A stretch of DNA of 64,000 nt from CAWCPR01 sp963797475 (GTDB taxonomy: Bacteria; Chloroflexota; Anaerolineae; Anaerolineales; UBA4823). Where the stretch lies: assembly GCA_963797475.1 (NCBI GenBank), contig CAWCPR010000001.1, positions 1,922,001 to 1,986,000 on the forward strand. The letters run 5' to 3'. A program made the position numbers and the translations under genes. Shown piece by piece: positions 8,685 to 16,765 of the stretch; within the stretch, counting starts at the first letter, position 1, and each line of letters begins with the position of its first letter. The notes beneath the pieces are model-generated. The model saw nothing but the letters and a program-made list of their open reading frames with translations, was not told where the DNA came from and did no database searches.

Positions 8685-9047
8685 TTAACTAAATTCACAC
8701 ATGTCCACCAGGACTTCGTATTCCTTGTCCCCCGGGCTGTAGAACGCAACCACCCGCTAGTAGGTCTTGACCAGGTAGGGGAAGTTCAGGGGTTCCTGGC
8801 TGGTCGCCAGCAGTTGGTCTGCTGGGATTCCTTCTCGGGCAGAGATATACTCAAGCGCCGCCTGGGTCAGGGAAGATTGGATATCTGGAGCCGGGGTTGG
8901 CATAGCAGTGCTTTCAACCTCATACGATTCCCCAACTCCGAGATTAAGATTATCTGATGCAGCCGTCGAACTGTACAGCGTTCCACTCCCAAGTACCATT
9001 AAGGCAAACACCACGAACCGGGTCCAGCAGGTGAACCTGGCGTCCAT
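8685..9047 (-). pseudogene. Small secreted protein gene interrupted by in-frame TAG
   Basis: The minus-strand frame from ATG 9047 (ribosome site AGGAGGG) encodes a signal-peptide-like start, RFVVFALMVLGSGTLYSSTA, and a short domain with ALEYISAREGIPADQLLATS. It meets a TAG at 8757-8759 straight after YLVKTY. The same frame continues with plausible protein, RVVAFYSPGDKEYEVLVDM, to a TAA at 8685. A single base change has therefore probably cut a protein of about 119 residues to 96. Function is unknown. It lies 30 bases after the PrcB-like lipoprotein gene and is likely co-transcribed. Confidence 0.55.
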
Positions 9048-9077
9048 TTTAGCCCTCCTGTCGATTGTTTTCAGCCC

Positions 9078-9794
9078 TCAGCGCTGGCTGAGATCGACTT
9101 CAAATCGCTGGATGACTTCTCCATTGGCTTCAAAGGAAAACGTTTTCTTGCCAATAAGCCCCTCCTTATTGAGAAGGATGAGGTGATAAGGAAGAGTTAC
9201 CACTGCATTCAATTGTAGTACTGTCCCTGGCGGCGGGTTCTGCGGAGGGCCTTGCAGCACCGCCTTGACAATGACCTGTCCATCTTTCGAGACGACCCCT
9301 ACGATCTCCGCATGGTAGCCGCTGGTCGGCTTCACCCCCGCAAAGACCGCCACCGCCCAATCTTCGCCGAAGTCCAGCGCCCGCGCCTGCTCCAGGGCCT
9401 GGTCGGACACCAGCCCGTCCAGCTTCGCCACGTCCGCCGCCCGGGTGACGAGGATGAAGCGCGGCGCCTTTGACGCTCCTGTTTCATTGTACTTATCAAT
9501 TCCTAAAACTCCTGAACCCAGTTCTGACTTCTCGATGGTCTCGAAGGGGATGGTAATCCCGGTGGGTTGTGGGGGGGAAGGGGTGGGCGTGGGGGTCGGG
9601 GTGTGGCTGGGTGAGAACGGCGGCTGGGAGGTCGCCGCTGGCGGGCCGGCGGTGGGGAACGCCTGGCTGCACGCCGTGAGCAACACGAGCGCGCCGGCGA
9701 GCGCCAGTCTGACGAACGCCATTTTGGCGAACGCCGATTTGGCGCCCGCCAACCGAATTCTGGGCTGTAAGTACTTTTCTCCTGGGATCATCAC
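9078..9794 (-). CDS. PrcB-like lipoprotein
   Basis: A 238-residue exported protein. ATG 9794 has GGAG seven bases upstream. A hydrophobic segment ends in lipobox LLTAC near residue 42, then a Pro/Ser/Thr linker (SHTPTPTPTPSP) leads to a C-terminal domain with GEDWAVAVFAGVKPTSGYHAEI. That stretch resembles the C-terminal domain of PrcB, a protease-complex factor from spirochaetes, and similar domains in other lipoproteins. A role at the outer face of the membrane is inferred. It precedes the interrupted small gene at 9047. Confidence 0.7.
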   Translation of the reverse strand: MMIPGEKYLQPRIRLAGAKSAFAKMAFVRLALAGALVLLTACSQAFPTAGPPAATSQPPFSPSHTPTPTPTPSPPQPTGITIPFETIEKSELGSGVLGIDKYNETGASKAPRFILVTRAADVAKLDGLVSDQALEQARALDFGEDWAVAVFAGVKPTSGYHAEIVGVVSKDGQVIVKAVLQGPPQNPPPGTVLQLNAVVTLPYHLILLNKEGLIGKKTFSFEANGEVIQRFEVDLSQR

Positions 9795-9893
9795 GAGCTC
9801 CTTGCCTGGTCAACCGGTACAAATTCTCACACCCTTTTATTATGGCACAAACGGGGTCAAAGGAGGAACTAAGCCGGGCCCTTTGAAAAGTGA

Positions 9894-9923
9894 AAGACCC
9901 AACGGATCGATGCGTTGGGTCTT
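9894..9923 (-). terminator. Hairpin terminator downstream of sdhCD (first copy)
   Basis: Perfect 11-bp stem (AAGACCCAACG with CGTTGGGTCTT) around an 8-base loop. Read on the minus strand it is followed by TTCACTTTTC, as expected for a Rho-independent terminator of the sdhC-sdhD transcript. The rest of the 233-base gap 9795-10027 has only a small CCCGG/CCGGG hairpin at 9983-9999. Confidence 0.75.
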
Positions 9924-10027
9924 ATAAAATCCACCCGAACGAAAGCAAGACTTAGTTATTGCCAGTCTGCCCGCCAAAGCCGCCCGGAATTACGCCGGGT
10001 CACACGACAAACCTGTGCCTTGCCCGC

Positions 10028-10447
10028 TCAGGAATTCAGGATGACGTACACGGCGATGATGAGCATGAACAGCCACAGAAAGAAAACCAGGCCGCGCATC
10101 AACGGCTGCAGGAAAGTCGGGGGCGTGAAATCCTCGACGACCACCCGCAGCCCATTAAAGCCGTGGGTGACGCCAAAGGTGACGATCAAGATCTGCATCA
10201 CCTGCCAGAAACCGTTGGCCCAGCCCAAAGTGACGTCCGAGATATTGCTGTTGACGACGTGATTGGGGTTCGGGAAGAAGGTCCAACGCATGAGCGTGCC
10301 CAGGTCGATCTGGGTTCGAGCGCCCAGAATAAAGGCTGAGACCATACCGATCGCAGCCAGGGTGATCAGGGCGATGCCCGAGATGCGGGTGAAAATCCAC
10401 ATGAGATATTCGAAGTTCAGTCCGGGTTGCACAACTTGAGAGCGCAT
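10028..10447 (-). CDS. sdhD: Succinate dehydrogenase membrane anchor, SdhD-like (copy 1)
   Basis: A 139-residue integral membrane protein with three predicted helices. The ATG at 10447 follows GAGGAGG; an upstream in-frame start overlaps sdhC and lacks a ribosome site. The motif GVTHGFNGLRVVVEDF in the second helix is the SDH/fumarate reductase anchor signature, with the His a likely haem b ligand. It should pair with the SdhC-like protein encoded just upstream to hold SdhA/SdhB and reduce quinone. No sdhA or sdhB is nearby. Confidence 0.82.
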   Translation of the reverse strand: MRSQVVQPGLNFEYLMWIFTRISGIALITLAAIGMVSAFILGARTQIDLGTLMRWTFFPNPNHVVNSNISDVTLGWANGFWQVMQILIVTFGVTHGFNGLRVVVEDFTPPTFLQPLMRGLVFFLWLFMLIIAVYVILNS

Positions 10448-10466
10448 ATCGATAACCTCCTCGCCG

Positions 10467-10853
10467 CTAGGCTGCCAGGCCGTGCTGGACAATAACAAAG
10501 GCTGTCAGCCCATAAACCGGCACAAACACCAGCAGTTGCAGCCATAAGACCTCCCGCTGGTACTGCAAGAACTTGGGCCAGACGTCCAGAGCAATGATGC
10601 GCATGCCATTCAACGCGTGGAACAGAACGAAGAACACGATAAAAAGCTGGAAGATCCAGGATTCATAGATCGTGTTGAATGAGATCGCTAAATCGCTGCC
10701 CATTTGCTGCATGAAGAAAGACGCCAGCACGTGCAGGCCCACGAACACCAGAATGCCGACGCCGGTGATACGGTGGAGCATCCATGCCAGCATGGGACCG
10801 CCGCCTTGATACTTCAAACCATCAAAGAAACCGACACTACGCCTGAGACTCAT
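10467..10853 (-). CDS. sdhC: Succinate dehydrogenase cytochrome b subunit, SdhC-like (copy 1)
   Basis: A 128-residue membrane protein with three helices. The start at 10853 has AAAGGAGG six bases upstream; the longer open frame to 10949 has none. MLHRITGVGILVFVGLHVLASF carries the SdhC signature (H-R-x-S/T-G) and a haem-ligand His; FHALNGMRIIALD is the paired anchor motif. It is the first gene of an sdhC-sdhD pair and is divergent from the Rieske gene, so respiration genes share this promoter region. Confidence 0.85.
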   Translation of the reverse strand: MSLRRSVGFFDGLKYQGGGPMLAWMLHRITGVGILVFVGLHVLASFFMQQMGSDLAISFNTIYESWIFQLFIVFFVLFHALNGMRIIALDVWPKFLQYQREVLWLQLLVFVPVYGLTAFVIVQHGLAA

Positions 10854-11065
10854 CGCTGCCTCCTTTGACAATTCCATAACAACAGGTAATCCTGGCTTAC
10901 CTACCATTATTCCACTCGTGAAGCGCCAAAGAAAAGTGACAATACTCATATATTTTTAGTCCCTAATATCCTTATAGTTGATTGGACTTTTATTCTACAA
11001 TAAGTAAAGATTATCAATGTCGTCAAACAACGCTTTTCAAAGGATATTTTCGCCAGGAGGCGCCC

Positions 11066-11551
11066 GTGGCTAACTCCTATTCTGTAAACCGCCGCGACTT
11101 TGTAAAGATTGTGCTGGGTTTTCTCGGCGCCGTGATGGGAATCGTCGTCGGCCTGCCCGCGATTGGTTACCTGATCTCCCCGGCTACAAAAGTTCAAAAG
11201 TCCGAGGCCTGGATCCCGGTTGGCAGCCTGGACAGCTACGAAGCTGGCGTTCCCAGGCTGTTCAGTTTTACGCGCTCCAAGATTAATGGTTGGGAAAAGA
11301 CCGTCAACAGCTACGGCGTCTACGTGCTTAAGAACAATGACGGCCAGGCGCAGGTCTACTCGAATTTGTGCACCCATTTGAGCTGCCGGGTGAACTGGCA
11401 TGAGGAGTTACAAGATTATGTTTGTCCCTGCCACGACGGGCGCTTTGACCGGCAAGGCGAAGTCGTTTCGGGACCTCCACCTGCGCCGCTCCATAAATAC
11501 GAAACCAGGCTCGAAGACGGCGTCCTGTACATCCACCTGATGGAGGGTTGA
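11066..11551 (+). CDS. qcrA: Rieske [2Fe-2S] protein of a cytochrome b6c-type complex
   Basis: A 161-residue Rieske subunit. GTG 11066 is set five bases after AGGAGG. An N-terminal twin-arginine-like NRRDFVKIVLGFLGAV anchors it in the membrane. The cluster motifs CTHLSC and CPCHDGRFDRQGEVVSGPPP supply the two Cys and two His ligands. It accepts electrons from quinol and passes them to the fused cytochrome c. It is followed after two bases by the cytochrome b gene, which starts the catalytic core. Confidence 0.94.
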   Translation: MANSYSVNRRDFVKIVLGFLGAVMGIVVGLPAIGYLISPATKVQKSEAWIPVGSLDSYEAGVPRLFSFTRSKINGWEKTVNSYGVYVLKNNDGQAQVYSNLCTHLSCRVNWHEELQDYVCPCHDGRFDRQGEVVSGPPPAPLHKYETRLEDGVLYIHLMEG

Positions 11552-11553
11552 GA

Positions 11554-12213
11554 ATGGCATTGAAAGTGATGACCTGGCTGGACGAACGCTTAGGCCTGCG
11601 GACGATTTACAACACGGTCCTGGATCGCAACGTCCCGAAAGTGAACTGGTGGTACACCCTTGGAAGCGCGACCCTTTTCCTCTTTATTCTCCAGGTAGCT
11701 ACGGGCATCTTTCTGACCGTATATTACGTCCCATCGCCCGACCACGCCTTCGACAGCGTGAATTACATCATGAACGGCGTGACTTTTGGATGGTTGATCC
11801 GTGGCATTCACCACTGGGGCGCAACTTTCATGGTGATCACGATCTTCCTGCACATGCTGCGCACCTTTTACATGGCTGCCTATAAATACCCGCGTGAGCT
11901 CACCTGGCTTACCGGCGTCATTTTGTTTCTGTGTACCCTGGGAATGGGGTTCACCGGCTACCTGCTGCCCTGGAACCAGCGAGCCTATTGGGCCACCACC
12001 GTAGGCACCGAAATCCCCGGTACGGCCCCGCTGATTGGCGATTTTATCATGCGCATCCTGCGCGGCGGCAGCGAGCTGAGCGCGGTAACGCTGGCGCGTT
12101 TCTTCTCCTTGCACATCTGGTTCCTGCCGGCAGTTATCCTTCTGGTGGTCGGCGCCCACCTTTACATGGTCATCCGCATCGGCATCTCGGCCGTCCCGCA
12201 CGAAGACGATTGA
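11554..12213 (+). CDS. qcrB: Cytochrome b, N-terminal (b6-type) subunit
   Basis: A 219-residue four-helix di-haem cytochrome b. ATG 11554 follows GGAGGG. Haem ligands appear as two His pairs: HHWGATFMVITIFLH (13 residues between) and HIWFLPAVILLVVGAH (14 between). A 14-residue second spacing and the short split form mark the b6 type rather than the fused mitochondrial/proteobacterial type. GYLLPWNQRAYWATTV forms part of the Qo region. The helices five to seven that complete the fold are encoded by the next gene. Confidence 0.93.
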   Translation: MALKVMTWLDERLGLRTIYNTVLDRNVPKVNWWYTLGSATLFLFILQVATGIFLTVYYVPSPDHAFDSVNYIMNGVTFGWLIRGIHHWGATFMVITIFLHMLRTFYMAAYKYPRELTWLTGVILFLCTLGMGFTGYLLPWNQRAYWATTVGTEIPGTAPLIGDFIMRILRGGSELSAVTLARFFSLHIWFLPAVILLVVGAHLYMVIRIGISAVPHEDD

Positions 12214-12231
12214 TTGCACTGGAGCGCAGCT

Positions 12232-13435
12232 TTGAACGAAGAACAGAAACAAAAATACCTGGAAAAATACCATCGCGCCAAGCAGAACGGGGAAAAGTTT
12301 TACCCGGATATTATTTATAAGGATCTGCTGGTTACCTTCGCGATCTTCATTTTGCTGGTTGGCCTGGCGATTTATATCGGGAGTCCCCGGAGAGCCGCCG
12401 GCGGACCCGAGCGATTCAGCCTACGTCCCACGCCCGGAGTGGTACTTCCTCTTTCTTTTTCAATTATTGAAGTATTTCCCAGGAAAGCTCGAATGGATTG
12501 GCACCACGATCATCCCCGGAATCGCCGTGCTGGCCCTGCTCCTGCTGCCGTTTTACGACCGCAGCTCGTTCCGCTACTGGAAGAAACGCAGGCTGGCGGT
12601 CTCGGTCATGAGCGCGATCGTGGTTGGCATGGTAGGTCTGACCATCGTCGCAGCCGCGACTACGCCGCCCCAGGAAGAAACCGGCACGCTGGCCAACACC
12701 ATCAGCGAGCAGATCATCGCCGGGCAGGACCTGTATTCCGTCCAATGCGTGGAGTGTCATGGCGCGGAAGGCGAGGGCGGCGAAGTGAAAGGCGTAGAGG
12801 GCCTGGAGGGGGTGGTGCTCAAAGCCATCCACAGCAGCGACGAGATGTACACCCGAACGGACGATACCTTTTTCAATATCATCAATTATGGCCAGCCCGA
12901 CCTGGGCATGCCGCCTTTTGGCCTGGGGTATGGCGGGGAGCTCTCAAGAGGCGACATCAGCGCAATTGTGACGTTTCTGCGCTATACCTGGGATGATCGC
13001 GCTGAAATTCCGGCGGAGGCTGCCGCAGCTTCGGCGATCCCCGCTTTGGCTCCCGAGGACGTCCCCTCGTACGACGTCCACATCCAGCCACTCATTAAGC
13101 GCTACTGTGTATCCTGCCACCGCCCTGGCAAAGAAAACAACAATTACCTGATGGGCAGCTTCGAAGAGGTCATGACCAGCGGCGATCACACCCCGAACAT
13201 CAAACCCGGGGACCTTACCAGCAATCTCATCTTGATGATCAACCGCCAGGAGATCGAGGACGGAGGCCCAATGCCGCCGACGCGCGCCTTGAAACCGGAA
13301 TTGATTGATATTTTCCAGCGTTGGGTAGCCGCCGGCGCGCCGCAGACGGCGGAGGAAGCAGCCGCAGCAGCCGGGAGCCAGCCCGGCGCAGCGACAACTC
13401 CGCAGGTTATTGAGACCGCTGTCCCTACACCATAG
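12232..13435 (+). CDS. Cytochrome b subunit IV fused to two cytochrome c domains (frameshifted)
   Basis: A TTG at 12232 (GGAG seven bases before) opens NEEQKQKYLEKYHRAKQNGE and a first helix. At about 12380-12384 the frame changes by one base, and the protein continues as VPGEPPADPSDSAYVPRPEW, the subunit IV Qo-site region with PEW, then more helices. Removing one base would give a protein of about 400 residues. Two haem c sites follow: CVECH (12746-12760), in a soluble c-type domain, and CVSCH (13106-13120), in a second domain with GGPMPPTRALKPELIDIF. So quinol oxidase core and electron exit are joined in one chain. The single-base shift may be a sequencing error, because the rest of the operon looks intact. 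Confidence 0.82.
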
Positions 13436-13524
13436 CCCCTTCGTTTAGCAGCAGTACGTTTTTATCGCCCGCCGGGCAGCAAGCCTGAATCCGAATTTTG
13501 CGGCGACAATTTAACCCGGTTTGA

Positions 13525-13553
13525 AAAAGCCCCCGAAATCGAGGGCTTTTTTT
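13525..13553. terminator. Bidirectional hairpin terminator
   Basis: An 8-bp stem AAAAGCCC / GGGCTTTT around a 10-base loop is followed by a T run on the plus strand. It lies between the cytochrome c end and the converging PAS-protein gene and can serve both. Confidence 0.85.
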
Positions 13554-13554
13554 A

Positions 13555-15729
13555 TTAATGAACAAACTGGCTCAGCATCGCGATATCGCGGTCCAGGTAA
13601 GTCAGGTACTTATCCTGGTCGCCGGGACTGGCGTAGAGGGCCAACGAGGCGTACAGCACCACGTTATACAGGCGGTGGCGGATATCGTTGAGCTGCTCGG
13701 GCGACAGCGGCTGTTGGTCCGCCGGTCGCAGCCGGTAGATGGCTGCGACCGACTCTGAGCTGACCTCGTCCTGGATGCGCAGGCGTTGGACTTTATAATC
13801 CCGGCTGCCAGAAGGCGTGGACACGGAAATCTCGGCCGGGCTGCCAGGCAGGCCATTTAACGTCGACAGCAGCGCAGATCCTGGAACATCCAGGCGCTCC
13901 ACCGCCATCTCCTCCAGAGGGCGGCCCTCCAGCGCCTCGAAAGCGGGGTTGGCGTAAACGACCTGGGTGTTGGCGTCTACCAACAGCAAAGCGTCCTGGC
14001 GTGACCTCAGCCAGCCGGCGAAACCGTCCAGGCGCTGGTTCAGTGCATCCACCCAATCGGCGCGCTGGCGCAAACCCTTGCGCAATCGCGCCAGGGCGCC
14101 GCGCGCCTGGACCAGGGCGCTGGCGGAGGCCGAAAGGCTGACCAGGGCAGCTTCCGCGCCGCGGGAGGCCAGCGGCTGTCCGGAAGCGCTGCGGCGGCGC
14201 AGGACCTCGTCCGCCACCGAGAGCTCGGTGATGGTCATCAGGCGCGGCTGGGCCAGCAGCTCGGGCGAATTGCGCATGCGCTCTAAAGTGCGCTGCACTT
14301 TTTCGAGCGGCAGGTTGAGCTGGCGGCTGATGCGAGCCGCATCATCGATTTCGAGCAGCGAGCTGGGGTTGGCGGCGTACGGGATTGGCCCAGGATCCTG
14401 ATCGAACGGGACGGTGTCCGTCAGCCAGATCAGGTCTGCCAGCAGGGGATTTGATTCCGGGGTATCGGGGTTCTCGAACAGGTCGCCGAGGGTGGCGCCG
14501 CCGGCAAGCTCGCCGGGAACATCGAAGGAAGGCAGCACCCACTTCGAACCGGAGCTGGTGAACATGGCCTGGTCAACGCTCTGGATGGGCGCCGGCTTTC
14601 TCCGCCTGGGCAGCGTATGCCAGGCGACCCAGTCCGAATCGATCACCAGGGAATCGAATATGCGCGAAGCCAGGCTGGTGGGTTTAAGGGTCGTTGCATT
14701 ATGGGCGGCGTGGTCGCGCACCAGCTTCAGACTGGCCCAAAGCATCGGCGGGACATCGAATGGCTGCGCGGCGGGCTGGCCCTCCTTGAGCTCCAGGGCG
14801 CGCAGGTCGGGGTGTTCGCCCAACCTGGCGCGCGTGTTGCCGTGCACGATGCTCGCCAGGTTCGAGTTTGTGGATGGCTGCAAGCGCATGGCGTGCAGGG
14901 CCAGAACGCCCAGCCAGGGGTTGTCAAATTTATCCTTGAGCAGGATGCGCATCTGGTCCGAGTCGGTCAGGTTACGGCCGCCGCGCAGCCCAGCCAGCAC
15001 AGTTTCCACCGCCAGGGCTGCCGGATCGTTGGGCCAAAAACCGTAACCCATTTGGGCCATGAACAAGGCCAACTCGCCCAGCCGCGGCTCTGCCCCGCCG
15101 GGGATGAAGACTTGCGTCTCCCAGTCCGGGCTTAGCCATAAAGGCTGGTAGCGGGCCGGGCGGCCGCGCCCGCCGCGATAGAGCTGGTAGAATCCAGCCG
15201 GCAGGTCGACGTTGAGGGCCGTCCAGCCTTGATCCGGCTGGCGCTGGACGCCGCTGTTGAAGTCGCACAGCACTTTGCCGCGCCGGTCAAGCAAGCGCAG
15301 GTGGCGGTCGTAAGTCTGCGTATAACGCTGCGGCTCCAGGGTGCGCACAAAGACAAACAACCGGCATTGCGCGCCCGGCAGCGCTGCCATGGTCTTCTTG
15401 CGGCTCCACTCGGCCGCCGGTCCCATGTGCCACTCGCGGGATGTGCTGGTGGATTCCAGAGGCGCTGCGCTGGCGAATTCCAACTGCGGTCGATCGAAGA
15501 AGATGTTCTCGGTTCGACCAGGGTTGAGGATGGCGAACTGGCGCTGGCGATCGTCGCCCACCAGCAATTCGACTTCATACACGCCCACCGGCAGATCTTT
15601 TGAAAGCTCGCCTATGCCCCCTGCCACCCGTCCATAGGAGGAGTCGAAGACCGCCAGCTCGGCGGTTGGCACCCGGTCTGCGACGGTCAGCCTCACTTTC
15701 GCCTGTGGATCAGGAGAAGCGGAACTCAT
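13555..15729 (-). CDS. Large PAS-domain protein of the caspase operon
   Basis: A 724-residue protein. ATG 15729 has a perfect AGGAGGTG and overlaps the caspase gene end by 20 bases; the longer open frame upstream is an artefact of that overlap. Residues about 8-80 form a beta-rich PEGA-like segment (LPVGVYEVELLVGDD). A middle region has no recognisable fold. Residues about 577-667 are a PAS domain (LLLVDANTQVVYANPAFEAL), followed by a short helical end, LNDIRHRLYNVVLYASLALY, like a dimerisation helix. No catalytic domain is seen. It may be the sensor or scaffold for the protease encoded upstream. Function unproven. Confidence 0.75.
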   Translation of the reverse strand: MSSASPDPQAKVRLTVADRVPTAELAVFDSSYGRVAGGIGELSKDLPVGVYEVELLVGDDRQRQFAILNPGRTENIFFDRPQLEFASAAPLESTSTSREWHMGPAAEWSRKKTMAALPGAQCRLFVFVRTLEPQRYTQTYDRHLRLLDRRGKVLCDFNSGVQRQPDQGWTALNVDLPAGFYQLYRGGRGRPARYQPLWLSPDWETQVFIPGGAEPRLGELALFMAQMGYGFWPNDPAALAVETVLAGLRGGRNLTDSDQMRILLKDKFDNPWLGVLALHAMRLQPSTNSNLASIVHGNTRARLGEHPDLRALELKEGQPAAQPFDVPPMLWASLKLVRDHAAHNATTLKPTSLASRIFDSLVIDSDWVAWHTLPRRRKPAPIQSVDQAMFTSSGSKWVLPSFDVPGELAGGATLGDLFENPDTPESNPLLADLIWLTDTVPFDQDPGPIPYAANPSSLLEIDDAARISRQLNLPLEKVQRTLERMRNSPELLAQPRLMTITELSVADEVLRRRSASGQPLASRGAEAALVSLSASASALVQARGALARLRKGLRQRADWVDALNQRLDGFAGWLRSRQDALLLVDANTQVVYANPAFEALEGRPLEEMAVERLDVPGSALLSTLNGLPGSPAEISVSTPSGSRDYKVQRLRIQDEVSSESVAAIYRLRPADQQPLSPEQLNDIRHRLYNVVLYASLALYASPGDQDKYLTYLDRDIAMLSQFVH

Positions 15730-16753
15730 TAGGCACCTCCTGAGGCTTGCGGGCATCGACCACCTTCTGCTGCCCGCTGGGCTGGTGAGAGAGCACGTAG
15801 ACGCCCGGCTTGAGCTGTACCTGCCAGGGCGTCGCGTCCCAGGCCCGGCGCTCGATCTCGTCCAGGGTGTTGGTTTGCAGCAGTACTTCGCCGCCCAAGG
15901 CGGCTTCAACCACGATCGTCACTTTGGCTTCGCCCGCCAGAATCTCCCCGGGTTCGCTGCTGGATGGCGGGCAGATGACCATATCTGGCGACTGTGGGAT
16001 CTCGGGTTTTTGTTTGAGCCTGGTCTCCGTGGCCAGTTCCGGCAAGCGGCGGGTGATATAAGCGGTCAGCGAGGCGGCTGTAATTGCGTTTTGCGGGTCG
16101 GCAGCCTTGCGTTCTTCCAGGCCTTCTAAAATGGCGCGCGAGAGCAGTCCGCGCCGGTCATCCGGCTCGCCGGCCTGCGGCTCAAAAGCCCGCTTGCCGT
16201 ATTCAGAGGCCATCAAAAAGTATTCTTTTACCAGCGGGGCGCGATCCATCGCCAGGCGCTGGGTGAACACCGGGCCGACCGGCTCGGCGTGATCTTCGAA
16301 TTCCCGGCAGCAGTCCAGGATAATCACCAGCTCATCGAAAGGGGCGGCGTCGTGCAGGTAGGAGCGATATTTCTGCACGCCGATATTGCTGCGCAAGCGG
16401 TTTTTGGAGGCGTTGGCCATCAGCAGCACCACGTCATCGAAGCTGGGCGAGACTCCGTGCCCGGCGAAAAAGAAGTACAGCCGCCGCCCGACCCGCTCCT
16501 CGTCTTCGATGCCGAAGTCGATGAAAGCCGCGTCAATATCCTCCTTGACTGGCTTGGCGAAGAAGTCTTTGACTGGCTCGGGGAAGTTGGCAGACAGGAT
16601 CAGGCGGATATTCTCAGGGGGCAAATCCCCGCCCTCGGATTTACCCAGCCAGGCGGCGAAGCTGGCCGCGTCTTTCTCCGCCCCAAACAAAGGCCGGATG
16701 GCCGGGTAGCGGTTGATGCCAACCACAATGGCGAAATCTTCCTGGTTTGGCAT
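15710..16753 (-). CDS. Caspase-like cysteine protease (peptidase C14)
   Basis: A 347-residue protein. The N-terminal two thirds is a caspase/metacaspase p20-like domain: DFAIVVGINRYP at the start, catalytic His99 in RLYFFFAGHGVSP, and catalytic Cys in ELVIILDCCREF (Cys149 aligns with the usual D-x-C). Residues about 270-347 form a PEGA-like beta domain (VQLKPGVYVLSHQPSGQQ) similar to the N-terminus of the next protein. ATG 16753 follows GTGGAG; a GTG at 16765 abuts the hydrolase stop. Bacterial members often act in self-destruction or defence, or process partner proteins. The intact dyad implies activity. Confidence 0.88.
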   Translation of the reverse strand: MPNQEDFAIVVGINRYPAIRPLFGAEKDAASFAAWLGKSEGGDLPPENIRLILSANFPEPVKDFFAKPVKEDIDAAFIDFGIEDEERVGRRLYFFFAGHGVSPSFDDVVLLMANASKNRLRSNIGVQKYRSYLHDAAPFDELVIILDCCREFEDHAEPVGPVFTQRLAMDRAPLVKEYFLMASEYGKRAFEPQAGEPDDRRGLLSRAILEGLEERKAADPQNAITAASLTAYITRRLPELATETRLKQKPEIPQSPDMVICPPSSSEPGEILAGEAKVTIVVEAALGGEVLLQTNTLDEIERRAWDATPWQVQLKPGVYVLSHQPSGQQKVVDARKPQEVPNEFRFS

Positions 16754-16765
16754 ACGAGTCTCCAC

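Noticed and set aside
8610..8957. Plus-strand open frame directly after nagA with ATGA-type overlap
   Set aside because: The translation has no protein character and it is antisense to the interrupted small gene, which has a strong ribosome site and signal peptide.
9445..9927. Plus-strand Gly/Val-rich open frame over the PrcB-like gene
   Set aside because: Antisense to the Pro/Thr-rich linker, which explains its low complexity.
11590..12273. Minus-strand open frame of 227 codons across the cytochrome b gene
   Set aside because: Antisense to a well-supported gene; the translation has no domain or membrane pattern.
13555..15909. Start of the PAS protein at 15909
   Set aside because: The extra 60 residues overlap the caspase gene and are low-complexity; ATG 15729 has a perfect AGGAGGTG site.
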